The position numbers and the translations under genes were made by a program. A stretch of DNA of 64,000 nt from Vibrio jasicida CAIM 1864 = LMG 25398 (GTDB taxonomy: Bacteria > Pseudomonadota > Gammaproteobacteria > Enterobacterales > Vibrionaceae): NCBI RefSeq assembly GCF_000400365.1, contig NZ_BAOG01000009.1:1-64000 (forward strand), written 5' to 3'. Positions 8,017-18,153 of this stretch are shown one piece after another (position 1 is the stretch's first letter; each line of letters starts with the position of its first letter). The notes beneath the pieces were generated by a model, which saw only the letters and a program-made list of their open reading frames with translations, made no database searches and was not told the DNA's origin.

Positions 8017-8376
8017 CTACTGAATCTTCTCGTAAAAGGCATCACTTTTCGGGTAGTCGCCAGTCAGATCGGCTAACGTACCTTGGTCATTGAATTGAAC
8101 AACCAGATCTTTTTGCACAGGTTCACCGTGCCCAGGAGTGTGATGGTAAATGTAGTACCAAGTATTTGGGTAGCCATTTTCAACCAACATAGGCGAACCA
8201 AGAACGTAGCGAACTTGTGCTTTAGTCATCCCAAACTTTAATTTATCAACCGCACTTTGTTCTACATAGTTGCCTTGGTTGATATCAATACGATAAACCA
8301 GTTTTTCCAATACCGAACATCCTGTCAGCAAAGTCATTGCTAATGGTACGGCAACTAACCACTTCTTTAATTGCAT
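8017..8376 (-). CDS. bamE: Outer membrane protein assembly factor BamE
   Basis: 119 aa lipoprotein (formerly SmpA). Signal peptide with lipobox LLTGC (Cys about 20), then the BamE fold with [19 protein letters not shown] (about 44-62) and NTWYYIYH. It is a small subunit of the BAM complex, which inserts beta-barrel proteins into the outer membrane, and it stabilises BamA-BamD contact. Monocistronic with its own terminator. The 251 bp upstream to the GNAT gene contain its promoter and no convincing gene. Confidence 0.95.
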   Translation of the reverse strand: MQLKKWLVAVPLAMTLLTGCSVLEKLVYRIDINQGNYVEQSAVDKLKFGMTKAQVRYVLGSPMLVENGYPNTWYYIYHHTPGHGEPVQKDLVVQFNDQGTLADLTGDYPKSDAFYEKIQ

Positions 8377-8627
8377 AATAATTTCTTAGTAACCTTTAAA
8401 ATACTGCGCTGATAATAAACAAGCTCGACGCAGATGTAAAAAGCTATGCGTCGTATGGTAGAAAATCTGACAACGAATTTTGAGTTGAGTTGCATTTATT
8501 CGCTGATATTAGACGATAACTGGCGGAACATGACTCATCAAGCATGTTGTGTGCTTTTTATGATATGGGATTTAAGAGATCGCCTGCAATATTTCGTGAG
8601 GGCGACTACTGTTGGCCGTGCGTTGCA

Positions 8628-9110
8628 TTATTGCGGGAGGGAAAATGCTTTGAGCGTTTCACCTTCAAACCGATAATATTCTTTTTCAACAAGGTGTGCT
8701 GCACCTATGGAGCGGTAAAATTGACCAGCGATAGGATTGGTGTTTTCTGCTGTCCAATCAAGTCTTTGGCAACCCGAGGTAACTGCTAGGGTCGCTAAAT
8801 GTTTCATTAGTTGAATACCAACGCCTTTTCCTCTCGCGATTGAAGAAACGAAGAGATCTTTCATGTACATTTGGCCGGAAAGTTTAGGGGCAGGGTACAT
8901 CACTGTGTAAGACGCAAAACCAATAATAGAGTCGCGCTCATAAGCTGCGATGATTTTGATACTAGAATGCTCAGAGAAGACTTGGTGCTTTAGATAATGC
9001 GTCAATTCATTCTCTGATGCGGCGTCCTCTTTGAAGTAATAGCATTCTAACTCAATAAAAAGAGGGACGAGCTCTAAACAGTTTTCTTTGCTGATGGCTT
9101 TGATATCCAT
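8628..9110 (-). CDS. GNAT family N-acetyltransferase
   Basis: 160 aa, one GNAT domain. Acetyl-CoA binding motif A is seen as MKDLFVSSIARGKGVGIQLM (about 83-102, R/Q-x-x-G-x-G/A form), followed by LDWTAENTNPIAGQFYRSIGA, the usual motif B. The acceptor is unknown; it resembles diamine/amino-acid acetyltransferases in length. It ends the recN strand: its start is 21 bp from the recN stop, so it may be co-transcribed with recN and partly SOS-induced (inference). Confidence 0.85.
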   Translation of the reverse strand: MDIKAISKENCLELVPLFIELECYYFKEDAASENELTHYLKHQVFSEHSSIKIIAAYERDSIIGFASYTVMYPAPKLSGQMYMKDLFVSSIARGKGVGIQLMKHLATLAVTSGCQRLDWTAENTNPIAGQFYRSIGAAHLVEKEYYRFEGETLKAFSLPQ

Positions 9111-9131
9111 TTCTCATCCCTTGTTGAATGG

Positions 9132-10796
9132 TTAAGCCGCGATGAGTAATTCTTTTGCGTTGGCTAATGTTGAGTCGGTAATTTGGCTTCCGCCCAATAA
9201 ACGAGCGAGTTCTGCCACACGTTGTTGCTCATCTAGGGTATGCATTTTTGTTTCGGTTTGCCCACTCTTGGTGTGTTTAGCAACAAACATTTGTTGATGA
9301 CCACAGCCAGCAACTTGCGGTAAGTGGGTTACACACATCACTTGAGTCGATTCGCCTAATTTGCGCAGCATCTTACCGACAACCGCAGCCGTTGGGCCGC
9401 TGATACCGACATCCACTTCATCGAAGATCAAGCTTGGCGTATCCACTTTTTGTGCGGTGATAACTTGTATTGCTAGCGAGATACGTGATAGCTCACCACC
9501 TGATGCGACTTTAGCGATAGGTTGTAATGGCTGACCTGGGTTGGTTGAGACCAAGAAACACACACTGTCCATACCCAATGGAGATGGGTGGAGGTTTTCG
9601 TTGTTTACCTCGATGCTGAATACCGCTTTCTCCATGCTCAATTCGTGCATGCTTTGCGTGATAAGTTTGTTCAGCTCTTTTGCGTAACGGCTACGTGACT
9701 TGTGCAGCTTCTCTGCTTGAGTTAAGAAGCTTTGGTATTTCTGTTCTACTTCTTGAGCGAGTTCATCCAGACGCTCGTCAGAGCAATCTAATGCTTCGAT
9801 TTGTGCAAGAAGATCTTGGTGATGTTGGTATAGCTCATCGGGCATAACATGGTGTTTGCGAGCCATCGACATCACTTTAGAAAAACGTTCTTCGACATAA
9901 GCCATGCGACCGGGATCGACATCAATGCCATCTAGGTAGCTGCGAAGTTCGTTTTTGGTTTCTTCTAGCTGGATCATTGCCTCTGCCAGCATGTTTGGCA
10001 ATTCAGCTAACTTCTCATCCAATTCGGCTAACTGGATTAGGGAGTGATTGGCCGATTGCAAAATACCAAGCGCATTGACTTCTTCACCTTCGTAAATAAG
10101 TTCGAGGGCTTGCTGACAGGTAGTGGCGAGTTCACCACTATTGGACAGTCGTTTGTGCTCTTGCTCGAGCTCTGCGAATTCTTCTTCACCTAGCGATAAC
10201 TCATTCAGTTCTTTAATTTGGTATTCAAGCAACTGTTTTTGAGCCTGATTTTGCTGGCTGTTCTCTTTTAGTTGCTTAAGGTTGTTGTCTGCTTGACGCC
10301 AATGCTGGTAAGCACTGCGTGTGCTTTTTAATAGGTTTAAATGTCCAGCATATTGGTCCAGCATGGCCATTTGATGCTCGCTCTTCATCAACTGATGATG
10401 CGCGTGCTGTCCATGGATGTTGATCAATAACTGCCCAAGAGATTTGAGTTGTGAAAGAGGGACTGGGCTGCCATTGATAAAGGCTCGAGAACGGCCTTCT
10501 TTCGTGATGATGCGACGCAAGATACATTCGCTGCCATCCAGCAGGTCGTTATCTTCTAGCCAACGCGTTGCGTGTAGATTGTTGTCCAGTAAAAAGGCGG
10601 CGCTGACTTCTGTTTTCTCTTCGCCTTGTCGTACCATGCCTGCATCGGCACGCCCGCCTAAACAAAGACCTAATGCGTCAATTGCAATAGATTTACCTGC
10701 ACCTGTTTCACCAGTGATGGTGGTCATGCCCTTTGAAAGCTCGAGCTGTAAAGACTTAACAATCGCAAAATTATTAACACTTAGATGAGCCAGCAT
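9132..10796 (-). CDS. recN: DNA repair protein RecN
   Basis: 554 aa SMC-like ATPase for double-strand break repair. Walker A GETGAGKS at about 29-36, long coiled-coil arms around residues 150-370, the ABC signature region [14 protein letters not shown] (about 431-444), Walker [13 protein letters not shown] (about 457-468) and a THLPQVA switch motif. Length fits the family (E. coli 553 aa). The promoter region carries two perfect LexA boxes and a degenerate third, as is typical of tightly SOS-controlled recN. Confidence 0.97.
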   Translation of the reverse strand: MLAHLSVNNFAIVKSLQLELSKGMTTITGETGAGKSIAIDALGLCLGGRADAGMVRQGEEKTEVSAAFLLDNNLHATRWLEDNDLLDGSECILRRIITKEGRSRAFINGSPVPLSQLKSLGQLLINIHGQHAHHQLMKSEHQMAMLDQYAGHLNLLKSTRSAYQHWRQADNNLKQLKENSQQNQAQKQLLEYQIKELNELSLGEEEFAELEQEHKRLSNSGELATTCQQALELIYEGEEVNALGILQSANHSLIQLAELDEKLAELPNMLAEAMIQLEETKNELRSYLDGIDVDPGRMAYVEERFSKVMSMARKHHVMPDELYQHHQDLLAQIEALDCSDERLDELAQEVEQKYQSFLTQAEKLHKSRSRYAKELNKLITQSMHELSMEKAVFSIEVNNENLHPSPLGMDSVCFLVSTNPGQPLQPIAKVASGGELSRISLAIQVITAQKVDTPSLIFDEVDVGISGPTAAVVGKMLRKLGESTQVMCVTHLPQVAGCGHQQMFVAKHTKSGQTETKMHTLDEQQRVAELARLLGGSQITDSTLANAKELLIAA

Positions 10797-10806
10797 TTTT
10801 ATTTAC

Positions 10807-10822
10807 CTGTATAACTGAACAA
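10807..10822 (-). promoter_or_regulatory. Degenerate LexA box near the recN start
   Basis: CTGT-N8-ACAA; the last half-site base differs from the consensus ACAG. Third in a row with the two perfect boxes, with 2 bp and 6 bp between successive sites. Confidence 0.5.
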
Positions 10823-10824
10823 TA

Positions 10825-10840
10825 CTGTATAAGAAAACAG
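10825..10840 (-). promoter_or_regulatory. LexA (SOS) box 1 of recN
   Basis: CTGTATAAGAAAACAG fits CTGT-N8-ACAG perfectly, about 30 bp upstream of the recN ATG. Confidence 0.9.
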
Positions 10841-10846
10841 TATATA

Positions 10847-10862
10847 CTGTTTCTTTATACAG
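10847..10862 (-). promoter_or_regulatory. LexA (SOS) box 2 of recN
   Basis: CTGTTTCTTTATACAG fits CTGT-N8-ACAG perfectly and lies 6 bp from box 1. This allows cooperative LexA binding, as at E. coli recN. Confidence 0.9.
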
Positions 10863-10964
10863 TAAAGGTGGCTGCTGGATTTTTTGTAGGAAGAAGGTAT
10901 TTTTTGTGATGGTGAAGAGAAAAATAGGCCGAGCAAATGCAACGACCTATTAAAATTGAACAAG

Positions 10965-12152
10965 TTACGGTCGAGTTGGGTTAATTGTGAGCGGCTCAAA
11001 CGTTGCCACAGCATTAACCCCTGCTCCAGGATGGTCGACATAGGAAGTGTCTTGCATCAGGGGGTAATACACATCGATAAAATCGTCATCGTTAGTGAGT
11101 GCGCCATCCGGAATCGCATCGATAATTTTGTTGGTGATCTGAGGAATAATGGCATAGGCCTGAACTTCGGGATCTGGAATTGCCTTCAGGACTTCTTCTG
11201 CAACCTGAACAAGCAGTTTGGCTAACTGTTTGTAATCGGTGCCGTCATCTTGCTCCATTAAGACGATATCCGCCGCCCCCCAACGGTAACGAGACCAGTG
11301 AATGATGATTTGGTTGGGTAAGTAGGTGGTGTTGTCGTAATCCAAATAAGGTAGCTCGACGAGATCCAAAGTGGGTTCATCACGCGTAGGGTTTACACCT
11401 GTGACAATGGCGTAGATTTCAGCTTTTCCTGAAATCCAAGGCTCTTGGTCATTGGCAAGACGAATCTTCTTCAAAACCGTAGTTTGAATTGGTTGAGGTG
11501 TACTTTCTGTGTGGGAGAAAAGAGATTTTTGAGCCTTTGCGATGTCAGTCATATAGGGTTGGACCATGGTTGCTTGCCCAAGCTTGCTCATTTCTGCCTG
11601 CATAGCCTGTAGCCCAGCTTTTAGCTCTGCAGAGCTGTTGCTGTCGACAACCAATACAGGCACGTCTGGAAGTTGATAGACATCGAGTTGGTGGACTTGG
11701 CCATAAACATCGTAAGCTTCGATGTATTGCCACTGCTCATCATCCCCTGTTGGTTCGAAAGCAAAGAGTGGGTCGACGGCCCCTTCTTGCCACACGCCGA
11801 GCATTTCTTCATTTGCAAGTCGAACTTCAAGCAATTGATCGGAGTATTCAGAGATGCCTTTCCACGCTCGAATTTGTGTATCGGCTTGTATGAGTTGTTG
11901 GCTAAATGCTGATAAAGGTTTCTGTTTGACGAATGAGGAAAGGGGGACATTAATGTGTTCGGCAGTGATGTCTTTGCGCAGCATGGGTTCTATGTTGGCA
12001 TAACTTTCGCTGAGTTGCAGAGCCAGTGTCCGCTTGGTATTCGAGATGTCCTCGGCTTTTGCGTTTGATATATCGGTAACCTTTGCCTCCTCAGATTGAC
12101 AGCCAGCAAGCGCTAACGTACTGAGAACGGACAATATCATTGTTTTTTTCAT
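10965..12152 (-). CDS. Lipoprotein of unknown function
   Basis: 395 aa. Signal peptide with lipobox LALAGC (Cys about 18), then an acidic spacer. I do not recognise the domain. The central and C-terminal parts are rich in Asp, Trp and Tyr and include WISGKAEIYAIVTGVNPTRD and a DYDNTTYLPNQIIIHWSRYRWG stretch (each within about 240-290). This reads like a beta-sandwich or calcium-dependent secreted domain, but that is only an impression. Monocistronic; its promoter lies in 12153-12357 and it ends 103 bp before the recN LexA boxes. Confidence 0.75.
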   Translation of the reverse strand: MKKTMILSVLSTLALAGCQSEEAKVTDISNAKAEDISNTKRTLALQLSESYANIEPMLRKDITAEHINVPLSSFVKQKPLSAFSQQLIQADTQIRAWKGISEYSDQLLEVRLANEEMLGVWQEGAVDPLFAFEPTGDDEQWQYIEAYDVYGQVHQLDVYQLPDVPVLVVDSNSSAELKAGLQAMQAEMSKLGQATMVQPYMTDIAKAQKSLFSHTESTPQPIQTTVLKKIRLANDQEPWISGKAEIYAIVTGVNPTRDEPTLDLVELPYLDYDNTTYLPNQIIIHWSRYRWGAADIVLMEQDDGTDYKQLAKLLVQVAEEVLKAIPDPEVQAYAIIPQITNKIIDAIPDGALTNDDDFIDVYYPLMQDTSYVDHPGAGVNAVATFEPLTINPTRP

Positions 12153-12358
12153 AATGTGCCCTTTGAGATAATAAGTATGAATTAGAGTTTATATTCTATT
12201 CATACTGAGAATATCATCAGTCGGACACCTTTCAATTTGAGCTCAGAATTTTGTATAAAATTTACCCACAAGATCAAGTTTTATAAAATTAAATTTAACA
12301 AGGAATTAATCTGTGTCGCCTTGGGTAGGCGATGAAATTGGAGTTAATGAGAGCATAG

Positions 12359-12389
12359 AAAAAAGGTTGATGCCTTCACATCAACCTTT
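12359..12389 (-). terminator. Rho-independent terminator after nadK
   Basis: Stem AAAGGTTGATG (12362-12372) with CATCAACCTTT (12379-12389); on the minus strand it is followed by T-rich sequence. Confidence 0.85.
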
Positions 12390-12393
12390 CTTG

Positions 12394-13278
12394 TTAAAAC
12401 AATTTGCTTGACCAACCGAGCTTGTTTCTTAGCACGTGGTAGTAGCTGTAGTCTTTTGGGTGGATCAGTTTAAGTACATTCGGGCTTTGATAAATATGAA
12501 CTTCATCGCCTGGAGAAACCGGTAGTGAAACTTGTCCATCACAACTGACTTCTTGCGTACCGCGGTTTTCTGGTGACACGATCAATTTAATGCGTCGTTT
12601 TCCATCAACCACCAAAGGACGGCTTGAAAGAGTGTGAGGAAACATAGGTACTAAAGAGATTGCATTCAAGCTTGGCGACAAGATAGGACCACCACCGGAA
12701 AGGGAATAAGCGGTTGAACCTGTTGGCGTTGAAACGATTAAACCGTCGGCGCGCAGCGAAAACGCAAAACTGTCATCAATGTAAACTTCAAACTCGATCA
12801 TATGTGCGACTTGACCAGGGTGAAGTACTGCTTCATTTAGGGCGGCATTGTGGCTTTTAATTTGGCCATGACGATGCACTTCGGCCTCAAGTAAAAATCG
12901 CTCTTCTTCAATATATTCGCCATTCAGAACGGCTTTCAATGCCGTTTTGAAATCATCGGGGTTAAGGTCCGTTAGGAAACCAAGGTTACCTCGGTTCACA
13001 CCGATCACTGCGACATCAAAGCGAGATAAAATGCGAGCTGCACCTAACATGTTGCCATCGCCTCCAACGACAATAGCAAGATCGGCGTTTTTACCAAGTT
13101 CCACTAGGCTGGCAAATTGATTTTGTGGAATATCGTCTAAAATTGCAGCAAGGCGGTCATCGATAAACACTTGGTAACCTTCAGAGGTTAACCATTGGTA
13201 AAGCTCTCTATGAGTTTGAATAGCCTGCTGATCTCGAGGTTTTCCGATAATCGCGATCACGTTACATGGGTTTTTCAT
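12394..13278 (-). CDS. nadK: NAD kinase
   Basis: 294 aa, matching E. coli NadK (292 aa). Phosphorylates NAD to NADP. Visible: [13 protein letters not shown] (about 72-84, the GGDG catalytic/ATP motif), the [10 protein letters not shown] loop (about 94-103) and the [20 protein letters not shown] segment (about 177-196) that binds NAD. Divergent from grpE across 145 bp that also hold the sigma-32 promoter of grpE. This recN-nadK-grpE order is conserved in gamma-proteobacteria. Confidence 0.97.
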   Translation of the reverse strand: MKNPCNVIAIIGKPRDQQAIQTHRELYQWLTSEGYQVFIDDRLAAILDDIPQNQFASLVELGKNADLAIVVGGDGNMLGAARILSRFDVAVIGVNRGNLGFLTDLNPDDFKTALKAVLNGEYIEEERFLLEAEVHRHGQIKSHNAALNEAVLHPGQVAHMIEFEVYIDDSFAFSLRADGLIVSTPTGSTAYSLSGGGPILSPSLNAISLVPMFPHTLSSRPLVVDGKRRIKLIVSPENRGTQEVSCDGQVSLPVSPGDEVHIYQSPNVLKLIHPKDYSYYHVLRNKLGWSSKLF

Positions 13279-13299
13279 AGCATTTCCGCATTAAAGAGG

Positions 13300-13327
13300 C
13301 TTGAATCAGGAATCTTCATCCCCATAA
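13300..13327 (+). promoter_or_regulatory. Sigma-32 heat-shock promoter of grpE
   Basis: CTTGAAT (13300-13306), 13 bp, then CCCCATAA (13320-13327); consensus CTTGAAA-N11-16-CCCCATnT. About 95 bp upstream of grpE. Confidence 0.85.
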
Positions 13328-13423
13328 TAATGGCAAGTTACCTAAATATGCGAATTTTAATGTGGTTAGAGCCCGCAAAACGTGCGTAAGCTTTGAGGAC
13401 ATTATGTTGATTCTGGAGATATC

Positions 13424-14020
13424 ATGAGCAACGAAGAAAACAAAGTTACTGAAGCCGAGCTTGATCAGATCATCGAAGAGGCTGAGAAAGTAGAGGCAGC
13501 CGCTCAAGAAGCAGAAGCGGAACTTGAAGACATTGGTGATGAAAAAGACGCTAAGATTGCTCAACTAGAAGCTGCACTTCTATCAAGTGAAACGAAAGTG
13601 AAAGATCAGCAAGATGCCGTTCTACGTTCTAAAGCAGAAGTAGAAAACATGCGTCGTCGTACAGAGCAAGAAATTGATAAAGCGCGTAAATACGCTTTGA
13701 ACAAGTTTGCTGAAGAGCTTCTTCCTGTTATCGACAACCTAGAGCGTGCTATCCAAGCTGCTGATGCTGAGCATGAAGTGGTTAAGCCAATTCTTGAAGG
13801 TGTTGAGCTAACGCATAAGACGTTTGTAGACGCAGTATCGAAATTTGGTTTGAAAGAGATCAATCCAGAAGGTGAAGCTTTCAACCCTGAATTCCATCAA
13901 GCGATGTCTATCCAAGAAAGCCCTGACCATGAGTCAAATACCGTTATGTTCGTAATGCAAAAAGGTTACGAGCTAAACGGTCGCGTGGTACGTCCTGCAA
14001 TGGTTATGGTTGCAAAATAA
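13424..14020 (+). CDS. grpE: Nucleotide exchange factor GrpE
   Basis: 198 aa. DnaK cochaperone that releases ADP. Acidic N-terminus, long coiled coil (about 20-90) with [22 protein letters not shown] (within about 67-90), then the beta-wing domain with NPEFHQAMS and [16 protein letters not shown] at the end. TGGAGATATC precedes the ATG as ribosome site. Preceded by a sigma-32 promoter and followed by a terminator, so it is its own heat-shock unit, separated from dnaK by a transporter gene. Confidence 0.97.
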   Translation: MSNEENKVTEAELDQIIEEAEKVEAAAQEAEAELEDIGDEKDAKIAQLEAALLSSETKVKDQQDAVLRSKAEVENMRRRTEQEIDKARKYALNKFAEELLPVIDNLERAIQAADAEHEVVKPILEGVELTHKTFVDAVSKFGLKEINPEGEAFNPEFHQAMSIQESPDHESNTVMFVMQKGYELNGRVVRPAMVMVAK

Positions 14021-14050
14021 TTCAGTAACCTACTGATATATATTTATTTA

Positions 14051-14081
14051 AATGCCTACTGGTTCTCAGTGGGCATTTTTG
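14051..14081 (+). terminator. Rho-independent terminator after grpE
   Basis: AATGCCTACTG (14051-14061) pairs with CAGTGGGCATT (14067-14077, one G-T pair), followed by TTTT. Confidence 0.85.
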
Positions 14082-14438
14082 TTTCAAACATTGTCATTCT
14101 CATATTCACTCCTCTGAATATGAGCTAAATTTCGAAATTTGATCCTCTTCAAACTTTTTCCTATTGGCAAATAATTTTCCTATAGGAGATATCCTCTCTT
14201 TATCTTGCTTACTTATGGGATGCTGTGTCTATAAGTATCTGTTATGACTTGTCTTCAAAATAAAATTCTGAATATCAATCTAGAACTGGCGATTTACTTT
14301 TAATGTTAGTTATTAACATTCTTGTAAAGAAAGCCTTTATTTTGTAACTCCGATGTGTATTATTCGCGAGGTCTGCCGTAAAAATTAGCAGATGTAACTA
14401 TAAAAATATAAATAGCAAACACAACATTTCGGAGATTT
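14082..14438. other. AT-rich intergenic region upstream of the symporter gene
   Basis: 357 bp without a credible ORF. It holds a 10-bp palindrome TCCTATAGGA (14178-14187) and a short inverted repeat TCTGC/GCAGA (14372-14376 and 14388-14392) close to the gene. It probably contains the promoter and an operator for the symporter, but no known site is recognised. Confidence 0.5.
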
Positions 14439-14441
14439 ATG

Positions 14442-15716
14442 ATGGATAAATCGCTTTCTAGTAAGATTTTTATCGGCTTGTTCGCCGGCCTCGTGCTGGG
14501 TACAGCTATTCAGTACTTATTTAGCGGTATTGCGATTTTTGATACCTATATTCTAGGTGCAGCAGAAGGTGCGGGCGGCATGTTCGTTTCGCTGATTAAA
14601 CTTCTGGTTGTTCCTCTGGTTTATGTATCAATTGTATGTGGCATTGTGGAACTTAAAGACATTCGTTCTTTTGGTCGCTTGGGTGGTAAAACTTTTACTC
14701 TTTACATTTTAAATACCGTCGTCGCGATCATTGCTGCTCTTACTGTTGCTATGATTGTTCAGCCTGGTGCAGGTGCAAACCTTGCGGGTACGATTTCTGA
14801 TTCTGTGGCGCTTAAGTCAACAGAAACACCAGACATCTTCTCTATGGTTGTGAACATTGTTCCAAGCAACCCTGTACAAGCGTTTGCAAATGGCGACATG
14901 CTACAAATCATCTTTATGGCAATTCTGACAGGTCTTGCAATTCAAGCGCTTGATTCAAAAGGCGGCCCTGCGGTTCGTACTTTTAAGATGGCGAACGAAA
15001 TCATGATGAAACTAATTGGTCTCGTAATGAGCTTAGCGCCATACGGTGTATTTGCTCTGATGATTCAACTTGGTGCAACCTTGGATGCGGGTACGCTTGC
15101 ATCAGTAGCCGGTTACGTTGCTCTTGTGGTTTCAATGCTAGTGCTTTGGATCTTCGTGGTTTACCCTCTAGCGGTTCAAATGTTCACGGGTATTTCTGCG
15201 CGCGAGTTCTCTCGTAAGACGCGTGAACAAGTGTTGTTCTCTCTATCTACAGCAAGTTCAAATGCGACGATCCCAGTAACGATGCGTACTCTTACTGACA
15301 AGATTGGTGTGTCTAAGTCGGTAGCTGGTTTTGGTGTACCACTAGGTGCAACTATGAACATGGCAGGTGCTTCAATCTACATCGCAATCGCAGCGGTATT
15401 CTGTGCAAACGCGTTTGGTCAGCCTATTGCGGTATCTGACCTAGTGACTCTAGGCTTCACGGTTCTGCTACTGTCTATCGGTGCTGGCGGTGTTCCTGGC
15501 GGCGGTGTAGTGATGGTTGGTGTTATCCTTCACCAATTGGGTCTACCACCAGAAGGTCTAGCAATCGTTGCAGCGGTTGATCGTATTAACGATATGTTCT
15601 GTACATCATCTAACGTAGTCGGCGATACAGCAGTAAACACGATTGTTGCTAAGTCTGAAGGCGAGATTGGTAAAGAAGAAATCGTGGATGCTGAACCAGC
15701 ACAAGCGAGTGCGTAA
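14442..15716 (+). CDS. Dicarboxylate/amino acid:cation symporter (DAACS family)
   Basis: 424 aa. An ATG also lies at 14439; 14442 is preferred because GGAG (14431-14434) is then 7 nt away. Inner-membrane secondary transporter of the glutamate/aspartate/C4-dicarboxylate family (GltP/DctA/SstT relatives) with about eight helices and two re-entrant loops. Signatures: the serine-rich loop STASSNATIPVT (about 267-278), GATMNMAGASIY (about 303-314), GGVPGGGVVM and DRINDMFCTSSNVVGD near the C-terminus. The substrate cannot be fixed from sequence. Single-gene unit with its own terminator, inserted between grpE and dnaK. Confidence 0.93.
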   Translation: MDKSLSSKIFIGLFAGLVLGTAIQYLFSGIAIFDTYILGAAEGAGGMFVSLIKLLVVPLVYVSIVCGIVELKDIRSFGRLGGKTFTLYILNTVVAIIAALTVAMIVQPGAGANLAGTISDSVALKSTETPDIFSMVVNIVPSNPVQAFANGDMLQIIFMAILTGLAIQALDSKGGPAVRTFKMANEIMMKLIGLVMSLAPYGVFALMIQLGATLDAGTLASVAGYVALVVSMLVLWIFVVYPLAVQMFTGISAREFSRKTREQVLFSLSTASSNATIPVTMRTLTDKIGVSKSVAGFGVPLGATMNMAGASIYIAIAAVFCANAFGQPIAVSDLVTLGFTVLLLSIGAGGVPGGGVVMVGVILHQLGLPPEGLAIVAAVDRINDMFCTSSNVVGDTAVNTIVAKSEGEIGKEEIVDAEPAQASA

Positions 15717-15745
15717 TTCTTAATCGCTCACTTAATCGAATTCAC

Positions 15746-15773
15746 AGCGAGGTCTTAGGGCCTCGCTTTTTCT
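15746..15773 (+). terminator. Rho-independent terminator after the symporter gene
   Basis: AGCGAGG (15746-15752) pairs with CCTCGCT (15761-15767), followed by TTTTCTTTTT. Confidence 0.85.
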
Positions 15774-15781
15774 TTTTAATA

Positions 15782-15856
15782 GACGCTTCGCTTCGGGAAC
15801 GGACTTCGTCCTATGTAACGCTGCGCTTCGAGATTCCAACATCCCGCTTTTTGCAC
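15782..15856. repeat. Dispersed Vibrio intergenic repeat, copy A (short)
   Basis: Contains CGGGAACGGACTTCGTCCTA and CGCTGCGCTTCGAG, also seen at about 24811-24851 and 32287-32330, and ends with ACATCCCGC, related to the GCATCCC tract beside copy B. GGACTTCGTCC is itself a small hairpin. It lies just after a terminator, like the other two copies. Confidence 0.7.
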
Positions 15857-15885
15857 AACTTTTTTCAATTTTTTTTGCTCTTTCC

Positions 15886-15913
15886 CTTGAAAAGCCATTT
15901 GCAGCCCTTATCT
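15886..15913 (+). promoter_or_regulatory. Sigma-32 heat-shock promoter of dnaK
   Basis: CTTGAAA (15886-15892) is a perfect -35 element, followed after 12 bp by CCCTTATCT (15905-15913), an acceptable -10. About 120 bp upstream of dnaK. Confidence 0.8.
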
Positions 15914-16035
15914 ATTGGGCATAAGAGAAGCAAACATAATTATTTTTGTTTGTGAGCAAGGGTTGAAACCCGATTCTACGTCCCCACATAGGGGATATAG
16001 CAAAACGAAAATAGAATTTATTCGGAGATAGCCTG

Positions 16036-17952
16036 ATGGGTAAAATCATTGGTATTGACTTAGGTACTACTAACTCATGTGTTGCTGTACTAGACGGCGA
16101 CAAACCTCGTGTAATTGAAAACGCTGAAGGCGAACGCACAACGGCATCGGTTGTTGCATATACCGATGGTGAAACGCTAGTAGGTCAACCTGCAAAACGT
16201 CAAGCGGTTACAAACCCAACTAACACGCTATTTGCAATTAAGCGTCTAATTGGTCGTCGCTTTGAAGATGAAGAAGTTCAGCGTGATATCGAAATCATGC
16301 CTTACAAAATCGTTAAGGCTGACAACGGTGACGCTTGGGTAGAAGCGCAAGGCCAAAAAATGGCTGCTCCTCAAGTTTCTGCTGAAATCTTGAAAAAAAT
16401 GAAGAAAACTGCTGAAGACTTCCTAGGTGAGGAAGTAACTGGCGCAGTTATCACAGTTCCTGCTTACTTTAACGATGCTCAACGTCAAGCAACAAAAGAC
16501 GCTGGCCGTATCGCAGGTCTAGAAGTTAAACGTATCATCAACGAACCAACAGCGGCTGCTCTAGCATACGGCCTAGACAAGTCAGGCGGCGACCGCACTA
16601 TTGCGGTATACGACCTTGGTGGTGGTACATTCGATATCTCTATCATCGAAATCGATGAAGTTGAAGGCGAGAAAACTTTCGAAGTTCTAGCAACTAACGG
16701 TGACACTCACCTTGGTGGTGAAGACTTTGATACACGTCTAATCAACTACCTAGTTGACGAGTTCAACAAAGAGCAAGGTATCAACCTTAAGAACGATCCA
16801 CTAGCGATGCAACGTGTTAAAGAAGCAGCAGAAAAAGCGAAAATTGAGCTTTCTTCTACTTCTCAAACTGACGTAAACCTACCTTACGTGACTGCAGACG
16901 CGACTGGTCCTAAGCACATGAACGTGAAAGTGACTCGTGCGAAACTAGAATCTCTAGTTGAAGACCTAGTACAACGTTCTCTTGAACCACTAAAAGTTGC
17001 TCTAGCTGACGCTGACCTATCTGTAAACGACATCACTGACGTAATCCTAGTTGGTGGTCAGACTCGTATGCCTATGGTTCAAGCGAAGGTTGCTGAGTTC
17101 TTCGGTAAAGAAGCTCGCCGCGACGTAAACCCTGATGAAGCAGTAGCAATGGGTGCTGCAGTTCAAGGCGGTGTACTTGCAGGTGAAGTAAAAGACGTAC
17201 TTCTACTAGACGTAACACCACTGTCTCTAGGTATTGAGACAATGGGCGGTGTAATGACTAAGCTAGTTGAGAAAAACACAACTATCCCAACTAAAGCGAA
17301 CCAAGTTTTCTCTACAGCAGAAGACAACCAGAACGCGGTAACAATCCATGTTCTTCAAGGTGAGCGTAAGCAAGCGTCATACAACAAGTCTCTAGGTCAA
17401 TTCAACCTAGAAGGCATTCAAGCTGCGCCTCGTGGTATGCCACAAATCGAAGTAACTTTCGACCTAGATGCTGACGGTATCCTTCACGTATCTGCGAAAG
17501 ATAAGTCAACAGGTAAAGAACAGAAGATCACTATCCAAGCTTCTGGCGGCCTAAGCGACGAAGACATCGAGAAAATGGTTCAAGAAGCAGAAGCTAACAA
17601 AGAAGCGGACAAAAAGTTCGAAGAGCTAGCGGCTGCACGTAACCAAGCTGACCAAATGATTCACGGTACTCGTAAGCAAGTAGAAGAAGCTGGTGAAGCA
17701 CTACCTGCAGATGAGAAAGAGAAGGTTGAAACAGCTATCGCTGAGCTTGAAACTGCTCGTAAGGGTGATGACAAAGAAGCAATCGATGCGAAAGTTCAAG
17801 CGCTTATGACTGCAGCTCAAAAGCTAATGGAAATCGCTCAACAACAAGCTCAAGCTCAACAAGCACAAGGTGCTGACGCTGATGCTCAACAGTCTAAAGA
17901 AGACGACGTAGTTGATGCTGAGTTCGAAGAAGTTAAAGACGACAAGAAATAA
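16036..17952 (+). CDS. dnaK: Molecular chaperone DnaK (Hsp70)
   Basis: 638 aa, full length. ATPase domain beginning [13 protein letters not shown], with [14 protein letters not shown] (about 193-206) and [10 protein letters not shown]; linker [16 protein letters not shown] (about 389-404); substrate-binding domain; lid helices; Gln/Ala-rich tail ending EEVKDDKK. Works with GrpE and DnaJ in folding, disaggregation and sigma-32 control. CGGAGAT is the ribosome site. Codon use is strongly biased, as expected for a highly expressed gene. Transcribed from the sigma-32 promoter at 15886, probably with dnaJ. Confidence 0.99.
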   Translation: MGKIIGIDLGTTNSCVAVLDGDKPRVIENAEGERTTASVVAYTDGETLVGQPAKRQAVTNPTNTLFAIKRLIGRRFEDEEVQRDIEIMPYKIVKADNGDAWVEAQGQKMAAPQVSAEILKKMKKTAEDFLGEEVTGAVITVPAYFNDAQRQATKDAGRIAGLEVKRIINEPTAAALAYGLDKSGGDRTIAVYDLGGGTFDISIIEIDEVEGEKTFEVLATNGDTHLGGEDFDTRLINYLVDEFNKEQGINLKNDPLAMQRVKEAAEKAKIELSSTSQTDVNLPYVTADATGPKHMNVKVTRAKLESLVEDLVQRSLEPLKVALADADLSVNDITDVILVGGQTRMPMVQAKVAEFFGKEARRDVNPDEAVAMGAAVQGGVLAGEVKDVLLLDVTPLSLGIETMGGVMTKLVEKNTTIPTKANQVFSTAEDNQNAVTIHVLQGERKQASYNKSLGQFNLEGIQAAPRGMPQIEVTFDLDADGILHVSAKDKSTGKEQKITIQASGGLSDEDIEKMVQEAEANKEADKKFEELAAARNQADQMIHGTRKQVEEAGEALPADEKEKVETAIAELETARKGDDKEAIDAKVQALMTAAQKLMEIAQQQAQAQQAQGADADAQQSKEDDVVDAEFEEVKDDKK

Positions 17953-18153
17953 GCTTTCTTAACTAGGCGGCTACGGTCGCCTAGAGTCGATAAGACTTTG
18001 TGTACGGGCGTTTGGGGTAACTCTTACGCCCGTCTGTTTGTCAACGTTGTCCTTCTAGCTAAGTATTTTGCAATAAGTGCACTTAGCTAGAATGATACAA
18101 ACACCAAGCGGTGAATCGATGCCGTTTGCAGTAATTAATTGGTGACGAAGAAC

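Noticed and set aside
7848..8045. Minus-strand 65-codon ORF
   Set aside because: It runs through the bamE terminator and overlaps the bamE 3' end in another frame; no ribosome site or recognisable sequence.
8446..8789. Two overlapping plus-strand ORFs between bamE and the GNAT gene
   Set aside because: They run into the antisense of the GNAT gene, lack ribosome sites and show no family features. The stretch 8377-8627 is best read as the bamE promoter region.
10799..11041. Minus-strand 80-codon ORF upstream of recN
   Set aside because: It spans the LexA boxes and promoter of recN; its low-complexity translation (YILFSYTVLFSYTG) reflects the AT-rich operator.
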